A stretch of 64,000 bases of DNA, from positions 31,953,621 to 32,017,620 of the forward strand of contig OZ024870.1 in NCBI GenBank assembly GCA_964017185.1. The letters run 5' to 3'. Numbering within the stretch: the first letter of the stretch is position 1; each line of letters begins with the position of its first letter. The stretch comes from Rugalucina vietnamica (Eukaryota; Mollusca; Bivalvia; Lucinida; Lucinidae). The translations under genes and the position numbers were made by a program. This document shows, in pieces, positions 24,178-36,059 of this stretch. The notes under the pieces were generated by a model. That model had not been told where the DNA came from, ran no database searches, and saw only the letters and a program-made list of their open reading frames with translations.

Positions 24178-24870
24178 GGCCCAGTTGTTCAAAACTTCGT
24201 TAGCTTAACGCTGTCGTTAAGGCCTTAATTTGTTAACTATATATCGACTTCAGTTCGGAGTTGGTAGGTTATTCGGCGCCCAGGGATCTCCATCGTCGGG
24301 CAGCTTACTCAATCTGTGAGTCCTGGTTTTTGATTCATCAGGATGTTTATCATGATTTATTTGTTTGTTCTTGATGATTCATTGACTAGTTAGAGATTCA
24401 CCATGAGGACCGAAGAACTAACTTAATGTTATGAACCACTGCAGAAGCTGAGGGTGAGGTTAGGTACCTGTAAAACCGGTTTAAGCCCGCTAGTAACTTT
24501 GTGTTACTGGTCGTTCCAAGTCGATACTTCTGTGGTGGTTCTTTTGGTTTTATGTCTTGGTGTTTAAAAATTTTTGTGCTGTTGGCGCCTTATGTATGTT
24601 TTCATATTTTTAGTTAAGTTAAGGTAACTGAGTGGCCACCTTGCTCATTCGGCTTACGATATGCTTCATGGTATAAGTACCTGATTGTTAGTTTGGTTTT
24701 TTCCCACCTCGGTTTTTGGAGTGGGAATCTTTTTCTGATTGCGCCTTTTCCTGATCTTTGCCTACTTGCACCTTTTTTTTCAAAAGCAAACTCACTGTTA
24801 GTTTTTGCTGAAAAAATTTGAGAATCCTCTGCAATGCATATTATTTTTCACGTGTCAGATGAGTAAACTT
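24178..24870. mobile_element. Element M6, interrupted by a LINE tail (copy b)
   Basis: 24178-24250 matches the left end of M6 at 51968 (GGGCCCAGTTGTTCAAA, CGTTAGCTTAACG, GTTAAG). 24781-24870 matches one arm of its hairpin (CACTGTTAGTTTTTGCTGAAAAAATTTGAGAATCCTCTGCA). LINE tail G (24256-24780) lies between. The right arm and right end are missing. Confidence 0.7.
24256..24780 (+). mobile_element. LINE family 2 tail (copy G)
   Basis: Plus-strand copy of about 525 bp running from the GTAGGTTATTCGGCGCCCAG region to the terminus GCCTACTTGCACC and a T8 run. The RT remnant is absent. It is inserted into element M6 copy b. Confidence 0.85.
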
Positions 24871-25289
24871 TAACAGATGTATTGCTCATATTAAAGAGTT
24901 GGAGGATTGTTTTTGCTTTCTTTAAGACTCTTTCAGATATTAAGTTGTGGTCGACATTGTAACAATTTGTGATATTTTGCATACGTTTTTGCATAAGCTA
25001 TAATAACCTATCCACTCGCACTTTTTTCTTTTTTATTGAATTGTTTAAGTCTTGCTTATACGGTTGTCTGTGCTTAACGGCTAAACTACACTCCGCTGCC
25101 ATAACTGAAATCCCTGACAAACATTCATCTGGTATATACCATATTATGTAATACATATTTAAATGCAAACTATCCAATAAAAATGACTGAAACATCATAA
25201 AATGGAAGTGATTGCCCCTTAGCAGCATATAAACATCAGAAACATCAGACATTTTAGAAAAGTTGTAGGTGTCGTTAATATTTAAGGAT

Positions 25290-25429
25290 TGAAATTCAGA
25301 TTTTAGCTTTCACTGGATGATGAAAAACATTAGGCTGTTTTAATGTCTGTGATGCCCGAAGGGCTTCTCGGAGACATTAAAACAGCTAATGTTTTTCATC
25401 ATCCAGTGAAAGCTAAAATCTGAATTTCA
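25290..25429. repeat. Inverted repeat (hairpin) of M3 copy a
   Basis: The left arm starts TGAAATTCAGATTTTAGC and the right arm ends GCTAAAATCTGAATTTCA, with one mismatch seen. Part of the arm (TTAATGTTTTTCATT) recurs once more near 25682. Confidence 0.9.
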
Positions 25430-25760
25430 ATACTTATATTTACATTTTATATTATCAATCAAGTATCAGATTTTTAATTGCGCATATCACCGTTCATTTT
25501 CATATTATTTGACATTAAATCCCACTTAACGTAATTTTGGAACAGCCAAAACGTCAAATTTTCGCGCCTAACGTCATGGCGATACGCGACCAACGTCACA
25601 ACAACAAGAGTAAACAAACAACGTCACTGGATGGGTTTTGATGTCGCTCCGCCCATAGGCGTGGCCTCTAGATCACGTGACTTAATGTTTTTCATTGGAA
25701 AATGAAGAACATCAAGAAAGATACTTTCATCTAAGGCGATTGCAATAAAAATGTAAATAT
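25290..25760 (+). mobile_element. Hairpin element family M3 (copy a) with ACGTCA cluster
   Basis: 25290-25429 is an almost perfect hairpin with arms of about 58 nt and a small inner stem capped by CCCGAAGGG. It is followed by ACTTATATTTACATTTT, then a GC-richer block with ACGTCA at 25551, 25571, 25593 and 25621, and then CATCTAAGGCGATTGCAATAAAAATGTAAATATT. Copy b at 32622-33046 shares the layout, the ACTTATATTTACATT word, the CATCTAAGG..ATGTAAATATT end and the CCGAAGG loop, but its hairpin arms have an entirely different sequence. No coding capacity is visible; the ACGTCA words are CRE-like and could act as regulatory sites. Confidence 0.65.
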
Positions 25761-26029
25761 TGAAATATAAAGACAATACTGGATTTGATGTGGCGGTTCG
25801 CTATTCGCTTATGTCGTCCACAAACTTTCCGTCGTTGTTTTTGAGACTGATTGGAAGGACAAAAGTAAATCTAAAATGTTTGTGTATTTATGTACATTGG
25901 CAAGATCTGGTTGTTAATTATCATGCTCTGGCAAGATTCGAACCGAGTTTATATTGGAACTTTGTTTTCGCACAATATATTGTAACTTTCATTCCCATTA
26001 TCATTTGTATAGATATAAATGTCTTGGTA
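25761..26029. other. No gene recognised
   Basis: This is unique AT-rich sequence between the hairpin element and the start of the tandem triplication. The frame at 25760-26032 has no recognisable domain. Confidence 0.4.
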
Positions 26030-26472
26030 TAAAAACGCTTTCAGATCGAATCCAATCGAAGCCGTTGAAACAATTTCGTAACACATGGTGGACAATATTT
26101 TATCATTGTCTACAGTCGACTGTCAATGAACAGATAACTTCTCCTGTCCATCTCCGATTAAGTTAATTTGGCACATAATGCTACAGAAATTACGCTTAAA
26201 ATCTATTCTTCACTCTAGTTCATATTGATTAGTCGCGCTTAGAGTGTCTAGTTCATTTATCGTATCAAAGTTCACTAATAAAATGTGGTGATTACATGTG
26301 ATAGTTTGAAAGCATTAACTTGTTCCAGGATAGTTCTTAGTATTATAGCCTTCCAATTTGCAGCTCAGGGGACCGATGACACTTTAGTGTTCCATTGCAT
26401 TTGATGTTTCGTAGTTTTCTTTTACATTGTTCTCGCTTTGTGACTGTGTTTCAGTTTTAGAAATGTTATATT

Positions 26473-26770
26473 AAAGGTAAAAGTAGGGAATGATCAGGAA
26501 ATTGTGTAATCAGAAAAAAATCCCTATAAAAACGAGGTGGGAAAAACTAAATTTACAATCAAGTACATATACTGAGAAAACATATCGTAAGACGAGTGAG
26601 CAGCTGTTTTCCCAACTTCCCAACAGATGACCACTCAGTTACCCAAACTTAACTAAAATATGATAACGTACATAAGGTTCAAACAGCGCAATAATTCAAC
26701 ACCAAGACAAACCACTACAGAAGAATCGCCTTGGAACGATTCGTTATATAAAGTTACTGGCGGGCCTAAA
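26473..26770 (-). mobile_element. LINE family 2 tail (copy H)
   Basis: Minus-strand tail of about 300 bp inserted in unit I after TTTAGAAATGTTATAT. Unit II reads straight through this point near 30700, so this copy inserted after duplication or was lost from unit II. Confidence 0.85.
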
Positions 26771-27740
26771 GTAGTGAATTGTATGGAAACTGATATTATA
26801 TGACCAGGATTCTAGACCGTTTTATTGTGTTAAAATTACTTACCATTTTATTAAATCAATAATCAACAATTTTAAGATAGCTCAAAAATTGCTTCCCGAA
26901 ACAAAGCAATCTGAATGTTAAAAAATAAAGAAGAAAAAATACAAACTTATAAAGCAAAAAATCTGCCTGGTCAGTTTTGAACTCAAAATGTCACAAACTG
27001 CCATTGAGAAAAATGCATTTACCACTCAATCCCTTCAGCTTTCATCATATCTCAGGAATAATCAGAAATATCCTGAGAACTAGATAATAACAAGCTCTTG
27101 CCTAAACATGTTTGATTGGCAATAAAACAGAAGTTGTTTCTCCTTAGCAGTTCATTAATCTCAGAATCTCTCATTCAACAGAATTCAATAAATTCGAGTA
27201 TCACCACAAGACAATCGCTGGGAACTACACACAATTACGAAACTTGCTGAAACGCTGAAACGACGTTACATATACATGGACTTCGCAAATTAAGACAAAA
27301 CAGGACCATCAACGACATCTAATTTCAGGCTTCCTTATGAATACTTCGATCTAGAAAATAACACAGTTATTTTTCAAATGCTAACTAGTAAGGCATTTGC
27401 TATTTATTCGAACTAAACCACATAGTCATCCCTTGGAAGGTTACAACACACTTACATGGTAAGAGAGATACAAACAAATACACTGTAAATGGAAAACGTA
27501 TTGCTCTGCGATAGAAAACAAATCCCGAATTACGGTAAACTCTCTTTAAATATGAATACATTGCACAGTTCTTTAATCATGATTTTGAATTGTCATAGCA
27601 AAGCCATGACTGGAAATTAAATCCACAGTCTACGGGAATACATTCAATTTACGAAATGAAATATTTTATGTATTAACTTATTGGATTTTGAAGTTTGAAT
27701 GATTTTAGCAATTACATAGATTTAAAAGAACTTTAATAAT

Positions 27741-27788
27741 CTCTTTCTGATTGCGCCTTTTCCTGATCGTTGCCTACTTGTACCTTTT
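27741..27788 (+). mobile_element. LINE family 2, 48-bp terminal fragment (copy I)
   Basis: Only the last 48 bp or so of the tail are present (TTTCTGATTGCGCCTTTTCC to GCCTACTTGTACCTTTT). It is an extreme 5' truncation. Confidence 0.75.
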
Positions 27789-29992
27789 CAGCAAAGTATA
27801 ATAAGCAAACTTAATGAATTTCAGATACCGATAGAGCCAGATGAAGTAGTAATATACAGTAATGAATATGTTATCAGCTCACCTGAGCCGAAAGCGCAAA
27901 TATAATATACAAAAAAAAAATAAATAAAATAAAACAACAGTTATCGTACTACAGTACGGCCACATGCTTTGTGGAAGATACAATAACCATAGATTGAGTT
28001 AATGGGCTATAAAATCAGGTTATGTCTCTTTAGTAGACAATTTAGCTCCAGCACAACGGAGTAAATTCTGTTGTCCGGAAAACATCCCAATGGTGCAACG
28101 GGGTAGCAGTTATGCCGCAGAAGGGACGCTTATACTACTGATAATGGGTGTACATATATCAGCAAAATCGTGAGAAAATACGTTTTGACAGTTTGCATCA
28201 ACAGATATGAGTTAAGTAAACCAGAAAAGGTTGTGCTACGTTATGTACTATGGCCGAAAGTCAGTCTTAATGTCAAAGCGAAAACGGTGCTATAAAGTAA
28301 ACTTAGCGCTGTCAAATCATCAAAACCACGATACAGCAGAATTACCATACAGGCAAGGGTTATGTATGTCAACCCGTAAATTACATCCGGAGAAAAACAA
28401 GGACGATCTTGTTAGTTAACTAGTACTCATTTTGATTTCACTCAGTCTGGATATTGTATTAAAATGTGCACCGATTTTCTCACTACAGTTTCCTTTGTTA
28501 TGCTTTATTATATACAATATAATTTGCAATTGTTTTTAAAGATGAACACGCAGGCAAACAATTTTAATATCCGGTTTGAAAGAAAATCGAAGAGCCAATT
28601 GCCTGATTCTTTTCTCCCTGACAAGGCGACCGACAAAATCGCTTTGATAATGTTTCATTGCCTCGAAATATCGGAAGCTGGATAATTTTACAGGCAAATT
28701 CTATCGTCTGGATTAACTTTTCAATATAAATAGAGCATTGAGAAACATGGAAAGAAAATTATGACTTTCTACCATGATACAATGGAATCGTATATTGACG
28801 AAATTGGATGTTAAAATATGCGAACCCGAAAGATAGTAAAAATTCGGGCATCACCCCTGTTGAACAACAGCTTTGTTATTAGTTGTGATGATTTGTGTAA
28901 ACCGAATTTGAATGCCTCTCTTGCCTCTTTTTCTGAACACGTCATTCTTTTTATCTTTCCGGGTCGAAAAATCCGAAGACCGACAGGTTTTCGCGACGGG
29001 ACTTATTAAACAGATTGAATTTCGTCGCAGGAAAGCAAAACTAGCTTCGATGTTTGCCAACCATCAGAATAAAGCAAAGTGACTCTGCAGCTACGGAAAT
29101 AAGCAAACGTTTTTGGAAACACATAACATCAGTTTCAAATATATTTGCAGATTTGTTTTTTTAAATACGACTCTTACTTTTTTGCAATTCTTATTTTCTT
29201 ATACATTTGCACATGTTTGCTTTGATCGCTACGTTCTATAACCCGTTTAATTCATCTGCCGGTGAGAGTGTCAGATTCCATCAACCAAATCCAGGTTTTT
29301 TGATAATTAATCTTTCCAAGCAATTCACAGTTAATTCACAGTGCCATACAGTAAATTGCAAGCACGTCGAAAGATGGGAAATGATCACTAGATTCGTATA
29401 TTCTCAAAAAGATCGGTTTAAAAAAAAAACTCAAAAATTTGCCATTTGAACGCGGTTCGTTATATCGCTCCTCCTCTCATTTAGATACTTATTTAACAGA
29501 AATAACATTGTGATTTAATCTACATGGAAACGCATCAATCGTGTTCTTGCAGATCATGCGAAACCCGTTTAAATTTAAACTGACTGACTGCAAGCTTATC
29601 AAGTATGACAGACAAAACATAATGTTGATCAAACAAAACGAGATTTTGCACGAGAAATAAGCTTTGCGATGGGAACTCTTGTTAAAATTGTCATCGGACT
29701 ACAAAAGATGTTTGGTTTTCATTATATTATCCTGCATCCATCTTGATAATTGAATTTTGAATTGTCATTTGGTTCATCAATAGACTCTCCCCCACTAGGC
29801 TTTTCGCAAGCTAATGATAAGTATAAAGGTATGTATCCACGTCATGGATCCAATCCCGAAATACTCCATAACCTGTTGAACTATGTTTGACATCTAAACT
29901 CATAACTTCTTTGGGATTGTTTTAATCGAGCCACTTCTTCCAGTGCTACTTTGGTTGGTGTTTGGTTTCGATTTTCATTGTTTTAGATATAC

Positions 29993-30251
29993 ATAAGTCG
30001 AGTGAGCAGCTATTTTCCCAGTAAATGGCCACTCAGTTACCAAAACCTTCCTAAAAATATGAACATAAGGTACAAACAGCACAAAAATTCAACTCCAAGA
30101 CATAGAACAATAAAAACAGCCACAGAAGTATTGCCTTGGAACGACCAGTAATATAAATTACTGACGGGCTTAAACTAGTTTTACGTGTACCTAACCTCAC
30201 CCTCAGCTTCTGCAGTAGTTCACAACATTTAGTTAGTTGTTCGGTCCTCGT
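29993..30251 (-). mobile_element. LINE family 2 tail lacking its 3' terminus (copy J), at the unit I/II junction
   Basis: This matches the family from the ATAAGTCGAGTGAGCAGC word to GTTCGGTCCTCGTG, but the terminal 100 bp or so normally present at the 3' end are missing. A LINE tail without its 3' end is not explained by ordinary 5' truncation; it fits a recombination or deletion breakpoint. Confidence 0.8.
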
Positions 30252-32502
30252 GAAACTACATGCTTATCGAATCTATGCAATCGAAACCGTTAAAACGATT
30301 TTGTAGTACGTAATTAACAATATTTAATCATTGTCTACAGTCGACTGTCAATGAACAGATAACTTCTCCTGTTCATCTCCGATTAAGTTAATTTGACACA
30401 TAATGCTACAGAAATAATACTCAAAATCTATTCTTCACTCTAGTTCATATTGATTAGTCGCGCTTTGAGTGTCTGGTTCATTTATCGTAACAAAGTTCAC
30501 TAATGAAGTTTGATGATTACATGTGATAGTTTGAAAGCATTTACTTGTTACAGGATAATTCCTGGTCATAATATGGCCTTCCGATTTACTGACCAGGGGA
30601 CCGATGACATTGGTACTAAAGAGTACAATCGCATTGGACGTTTCACACTCATCGTTTACATTGTTCTTGTGTTGTGACATTTGTTTTAGTTTTAGAAATG
30701 TTATATAACAACTATGTTATTAAAAAAATAATGCAACCACAAATGCAATTGATAGCTCAAACATTGCTTCCTGCTTCCCAGAAAGCAGCTCGAATATTAC
30801 AAGAGTAACAAACATACATTTTAACAACCCTTTTCGGGATTCTTACTTTTCTTTAAACAAGAATCAATAAAAATGATTTTTGCAAAGCAAATTTTAACGT
30901 CACAAAAGACATCTGAGATGCAAAAATTCCAACTATTAGCAAATCCTCAAAGTTTTCATTCTACCTACCTCAGGATAAGAAATTTCATGAGAAGTTGATG
31001 ATAACAAACTATTGCCTGAATATGTTTAATTGACAATAAAACAGAAGTTGTTTCTCCTTAGCAGTTCATTAATCTCAGAATCTCTTATTCAACGTAATTC
31101 AATAAATTCGAGTATCGTCACAAGACAATCGCACCAATATCCGTTCATCTCAGAAATTCATCGGCCTACAGGTGAACTGAGAACTACATAAAGTTACACG
31201 CAAGTTTCCGAATCGATGGACCTGTATGCTTCATTGTAATCGTATTTTCGAGGTTACGCAAAATCAGACTGGGCAAGATAACGTTTGTCTCGTTTCGAAA
31301 TCATCTATAGGTTTTCTTATGTATGATGCGATTCTAAAAATCACACAGTTATATTACAGATGTTAAGGCATTTACTATTAATTCTAAATAAACCACATTA
31401 TCATCTGAATCGACGGACCTGTATGCTTTATTGTAATCGTATTTTCGAGGTTACGCAAAATTAGACTGCAAGATGTCTCGTTTTGAAATCAACTATAAGT
31501 TTTCTTATGTATGGTGCGATCTAGAAAATCACACAGTTATGTTACAGATTTTAAGGCATTCACTATTAAAATTCTAAATAAACCACGTTATCATCTTTTG
31601 GAAGGTTACAACATACTTACAGGATAAGAGAGATACAAACAAATAAATGGAAAACGTATTGCCCTGGGATAGAAAACAAATCCCGAATTACGGCAAATTC
31701 TCTTAGAATATGAATACATGTACTTTTATAAGGATGTCTAATTTTTAATGGGAATGCGACGCCAATAAGCCACACGAATCTAAGAGAAAGCAATTAAATT
31801 TCAAGATATGATATCCTCCTTTCTGATATTGGTTCATAGGAAAATTTACGGGTTTGAATTATTAGAGGTATTACATAGATTTAAAAGATCTTCAAGAATG
31901 TAAATGTACAATAAGCTTTCTTAATGAAATTTAGATACTGATAAAGCCAGATCAAGTAGTTATCTAATAATGAATTTGAGTTTAGAATACACGTGTAATA
32001 CGTTCTTGAATTTCATGTGCTTATTGTTGAAGACACCTGATGTGAAGCACTGCAAGAAAGTTTCGACTACAGATTGAAATAAATCTCTTGGAACAATTAT
32101 TAGGCATGCATAGAGGCGATTCAAATTGGAAAGAGTATAATTGTTTTTGTATTCCAACAACTTTATTTGATCGGATTAATCAAATATTTATGCATTTTTA
32201 TAATAAGTACTCTAAATACCTCGTCGATTAAACTGCGTATGATAGCGAGTTACATGTAAGAAAGGCCTTAACACACGCAACAAAACTGAATAATGCCTTT
32301 CTGTACAAACAGCAAAGCAAGTACGGGGAAACCAACGTAATTTACAAAAACAAGAAAACAATTATCGTACATATTTAATGTTATGATAAAATAACCCTAT
32401 AGTAAGTAAATTGGCCATAAATGCAGGATACATCTCGTTGGTAGACAATTAATCTCAGAGACAAGGGAGTAAATCCTACTTTCTGGAAAACGGTACAATC
32501 AT

Positions 32503-33172
32503 CAGGATTATGTTTATGAAATGTATACCCCTTAAACCCCGTTTGTATAGCAATATTGGGGTAGTCAGAGGTATACAGTTTTCTTTATTTCTGATCCAAA
32601 ACATAGATTGTGGGTACTTAAGAAATGAATTTCATTTTTCTGGTGTTCATGGAGCTATGAATCGCAGTGGGTCGCGTGCAAAGTGAATGAACCCCGAAGG
32701 AGTTCATGTAAGCTTTGCTAGCGACCCACTGCGGTTCATAGCTCCATGAACAACAGAAAAATTAAACTAATTGCTTATATTTACATTCATTTCTCTCTAT
32801 CGCTTGTTGAAAAATCACCAAGGCGGTCACATTTAACAGCAAACAGAGAATCTACACACAGTGTGTGTTCAAACAGCGGAACGGCGTCGACGTTTACAAC
32901 GTCCAATCAGATTGGCGAGATTCATGTTTTTGACGTCAAGTTTGGATTACGTCACGTAGCGTGACACAATGTAGTTCATGGAAGTATGAACACAGATGAA
33001 CATCTATTGGTTCATCTAAGGAGGTTTTAGAAAAATGTAAATATTCATTAAGTAAATCCACAATAAATGTTTTAAGAAAAATATTAGAAATATCAACTAT
33101 TTTTCTGATGATTTTTTTTTCAATTTTACAGTTGAAAAACTCTGTATATTGCATGAGCAAGTTTTCATAATG
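32503..33172. mobile_element. M2 MITE (copy c) split by an M3 element
   Basis: Left part 32503-32620 (CATCAGGATTATG..., ACCCC..., ACATAGATTGTGGGTACTT) and right part about 33060-33172 (...TGTATATTGCATGAGCAAGTTTTCATAATG) together make one M2 element. The segment between them is M3 copy b. The surrounding unit sequence in unit I near 28085-28110 is uninterrupted. Confidence 0.75.
32622..33046 (+). mobile_element. Hairpin element family M3 (copy b), nested in M2
   Basis: The hairpin 32635-32761 has arms of about 40 nt (GTTCATGGAGCTATGAATCG and complement) around a loop containing CCCCGAAGG. Downstream are a palindromic CRE TGACGTCA (32931-32938) and ACGTCA (32949-32954). The last part (TAGTTCATGGAAGTATGAAC near 32972) echoes the arm sequence of this copy, just as copy a echoes its own. 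Confidence 0.65.
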
Positions 33173-33673
33173 GAAGCCAGAGTGTAACAGTTATGCCACA
33201 GAAGGGGCTACTGATAATGGGTGAACATGCATTATGCAGAATCTTAAGAAAATACGTGTTTTTTTTTCATTTGCAATAAATAAGAGTTAAACCAAAATGG
33301 GTTGTGCAATGTTGTGTACTATGAAAGTCAACCTTAAGCCAGATGTACGTAATTGACATTACGGTAGATTTTTATTTTGTTGTTTTTATTTTTGCATGCG
33401 AGTGTTTTTCAGATCACTTTTTTTGTGTTAATTTTCTTTATATATTTAAAAACATCCACGGTAGGATTAAAAAACGGATATGTACGTGCGTATTAGAGAA
33501 ATTACTGAACTAAAGGTAATTAACGAAAGAGTCCTTAGTTACCGGATTCGTTTCCCTGCTATAAGCGTGCGAAGAGAGGTAGTCGTTGCCGAGTTCAGTA
33601 CGTTTTACACACGACGTCAATTTTGCATCCAAAACTCCGACGTTATTGCTAACTGTCACGCAAATGATGTTTT

Positions 33674-34400
33674 CCTCAGGATAACATGTCCGTGTAAAGT
33701 AAAGCCCTTTATACCAAACTTTTATAGTACAGTTGGAATGTTTAGGGGTATACAATTTTTTAAACTTTTATCCAAAACAGCGTTAGAACCGCGTAGCCGA
33801 GGCGGTTCTAACGCTTGACCGCATCGCCGAGGCTGTTCTAACGTGTACAAATAATCTCTGTTTGAGCAAAAAATTAAAGCAATCAACATTTCGCAACAGG
33901 AATTTTTCAGTATTTATCTGTATAATTGCATTGACATGTTATGCACCAGTCATTTGTATCCACGCCCCCCACCTAGGGCTGGGGAATAGCGGGGCTTTTA
34001 ACTTTTCAATTTTCAAAGCCGGCACTGCGGTGTCAAATTTGAGGTAAAATCCCGGCTAAAAGCCCCGGCTCCCCAGAGGCTGACAATAATGTGGAACAAC
34101 AGCTGGGAGTTATTTTGATGAAACTGCAATATGAGAGAGGGACCTGAATTTCTGCATGTTAATGTAAGATACATTTGCAAATCAAATAAGGACCATAACA
34201 GTAACTAAATGTTAAAATACAATTAATATCTAATTTGAATAAACGACGTGACCGTGTATTGACGGGAAATTAAAACCCTGGTACATCCCCGGCACTGCCA
34301 GAACTCATCAGAGATTAAATTCTGGCACTTAAACCCCGTATTGTCCCCGCTATCCCCGGCCCTATGGTGCGGGGATACAAATGACTGGTGCATTACGTAT
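33674..34400. mobile_element. Palindromic MITE M2 (copy d), split by M4
   Basis: The left end CTCAGGATAACATGTCCGTG, the GAACCGC...GAGGCGGTTC hairpin repeated with GAGGCTGTTC, and the right end GCATTGACATGTTA...CGTATTG identify M2. The right terminus is interrupted by M4. Confidence 0.7.
33943..34390. mobile_element. TIR element M4 (about 450 bp) nested in M2
   Basis: The ends TGCACCAGTCATTTGTATCC and its exact inverse are flanked by TTA on both sides. Inner subterminal repeats are GC-rich (GGGCTGGGGAATAGCGGGG and complement). It has no coding capacity. Confidence 0.85.
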
Positions 34401-36059
34401 TGCGAACGTAAACTGACGCTAGAAATGACATTTCGAGCGAAATCTTACGCTCCAAATGCGGCATAAAATGACATTTCGGTCCTTAGATACATAGGTTTTG
34501 AGCGTCCGTCAATTGCATACACCTGGCTTTCAAGTCAAAGCGAAAAAAATAATATAAAGTAAACTTAGCGCTGTCAAACCATACTTGACACAAATCAAAA
34601 ACACGATACAGAAAATGGCACGATAGGCAAGGAAGTCATGCATGTCAACCGTTTATAACATCCGGAGAAAAGCTACGACTATCTTGTCAACTAGAACTCA
34701 ATTTCATTTCAATCAGCCGGGAAATTGTTTTTAAATGTGCACCGATTTCCTCGCTATATAGTTTCTTTTGTTATGCAGTATCATCTGCACTATAATTTGC
34801 AATTGTTTTCATAGATGAACACGCAGGCAAACGGTTTTAATATCCTGTTTGAAAGAAAATCGAAGAGTCAATTGCCTGATTCTTTACTCCATCACAGGGT
34901 GACCGACAAAATCGCCTTGATAATGTTTCATTGCCTCGAAATGTCGGAAGTTGGATAATTCTACCGACTCGACTGGATTAAATTTTCAATATAAAAAGAG
35001 TATTGAGAAACATGGAAAGAAAATAATGGTTTTCTGTAATGATACAGTTGAGCAGCATTATGCCGAAATCGGATGTTTGCTTGTGCAAAACACACAAAAA
35101 AAAATACCGTTCGGACATCCGTCCTATTGAACAACGGCTTTGTTGTTAGAACTTTGCGATTATTTGGTTATAAACAAAGGCTTTGGATGCCTTTCTTGCC
35201 TCTGTCTTTGAACATGTCATTCTGTTGTATTAAACAGGGACGAAAAATCCGAAGACCGATAGGTTTCCGTGACGGGACTCAAAATACAGATTGAAATTCG
35301 TCGCGGGAAACTCGCGGCAAATTAAAGTGACTTCGAACAAAGGGACACTGCAGCTACAGAAACAGAAAGATTCTTTCCAATACGACTCATTATTTTTTGC
35401 AAATCGGAATTTCTTGTACATAGACACATGTTTGCTTTGATCGCTACGTTTTATAACCCGTTGAATTCACCTGCCAGTGACAGTGTCAGATTCCATCAAC
35501 CAAATCCAGGTTTTTTGATAATTAATCTCTCCAAGCAATTCACAATTATTTCACAGTACCGCACAATAAATTGCAAGCACTGTGAAACGGATGGGAAATG
35601 ACCTCTAGCTTCGTATATTCTCAAGACACCAAATTTAACCAATTTTGAACGCGGTTTGTAAATGTACTATCGCTCCGCCTCTCATTTAAATCAAGGACAA
35701 GCAAAGGGTAACCTACATTCATTTTATGCGATTTGCCTTTAACATGCATGTATTTACAAGTCACGTGCATTTTTGTTTTTCTTGGATTTTCACCACAAAT
35801 TTACAGGTCACCGTTTATTATGAATGACAAGTTGCGTCTGGTCAATTGTCTTCAACTTTTCCTTTTGGATTTTTAGTTATATCCTGTTGGGTTTGCAAAA
35901 TCGGGCTTGCTTTATAAAGTTGTCATTTCCCGGGAAATTCTTACGTTACGTTTAGAAATTTGCTCTATGTAAGCAGGATCCAGACTATCTTACATTAGTT
36001 TGTTTAATATGATCAATTACTGGAATATTTTGTTTTCAAAATCTTATTTGCAAGACCCA

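Larger units (their letters stand above)
26030..29992. repeat. Tandem triplication unit I
   Basis: Marker words recur in order in units I, II and III, for example ATAAAACAGAAGTTGTTTCTCC at about 27123, 31037 and 37430; GAAAATACG...CAGAAAAGGTTGTG near 28172, 33248 and 38215; and GCTTTGATCGCTACGTT near 29218, 35433 and 40109. The unit start (GTCTACAGTCGACTGTCAATGAACAG) is shared with unit II at 30337. Short frames such as 28464-28685 and 29207-29449 are disrupted in the sister units, so I do not call them genes. Confidence 0.8.
33344..34531. mobile_element. TIR element M7 containing M2 copy d and M4
   Basis: The outer ends AGCCAGATGTACGTAATTGAC and, inverted, AGCCAGGTGTATGCAATTGAC delimit an insertion of about 1.19 kb that is absent from unit I near 28257-28275. 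No transposase is recognised. A plus frame (33480 to about 33670) crosses its left part without an identifiable domain. Confidence 0.65.

Noticed and set aside
29207-29449. Frame with FALIATFYNPFNSS present in all three triplicated units
   Set aside because: The unit II version (near 35427) ends early and the C-terminal parts differ by frameshifts, so conservation reflects duplication.
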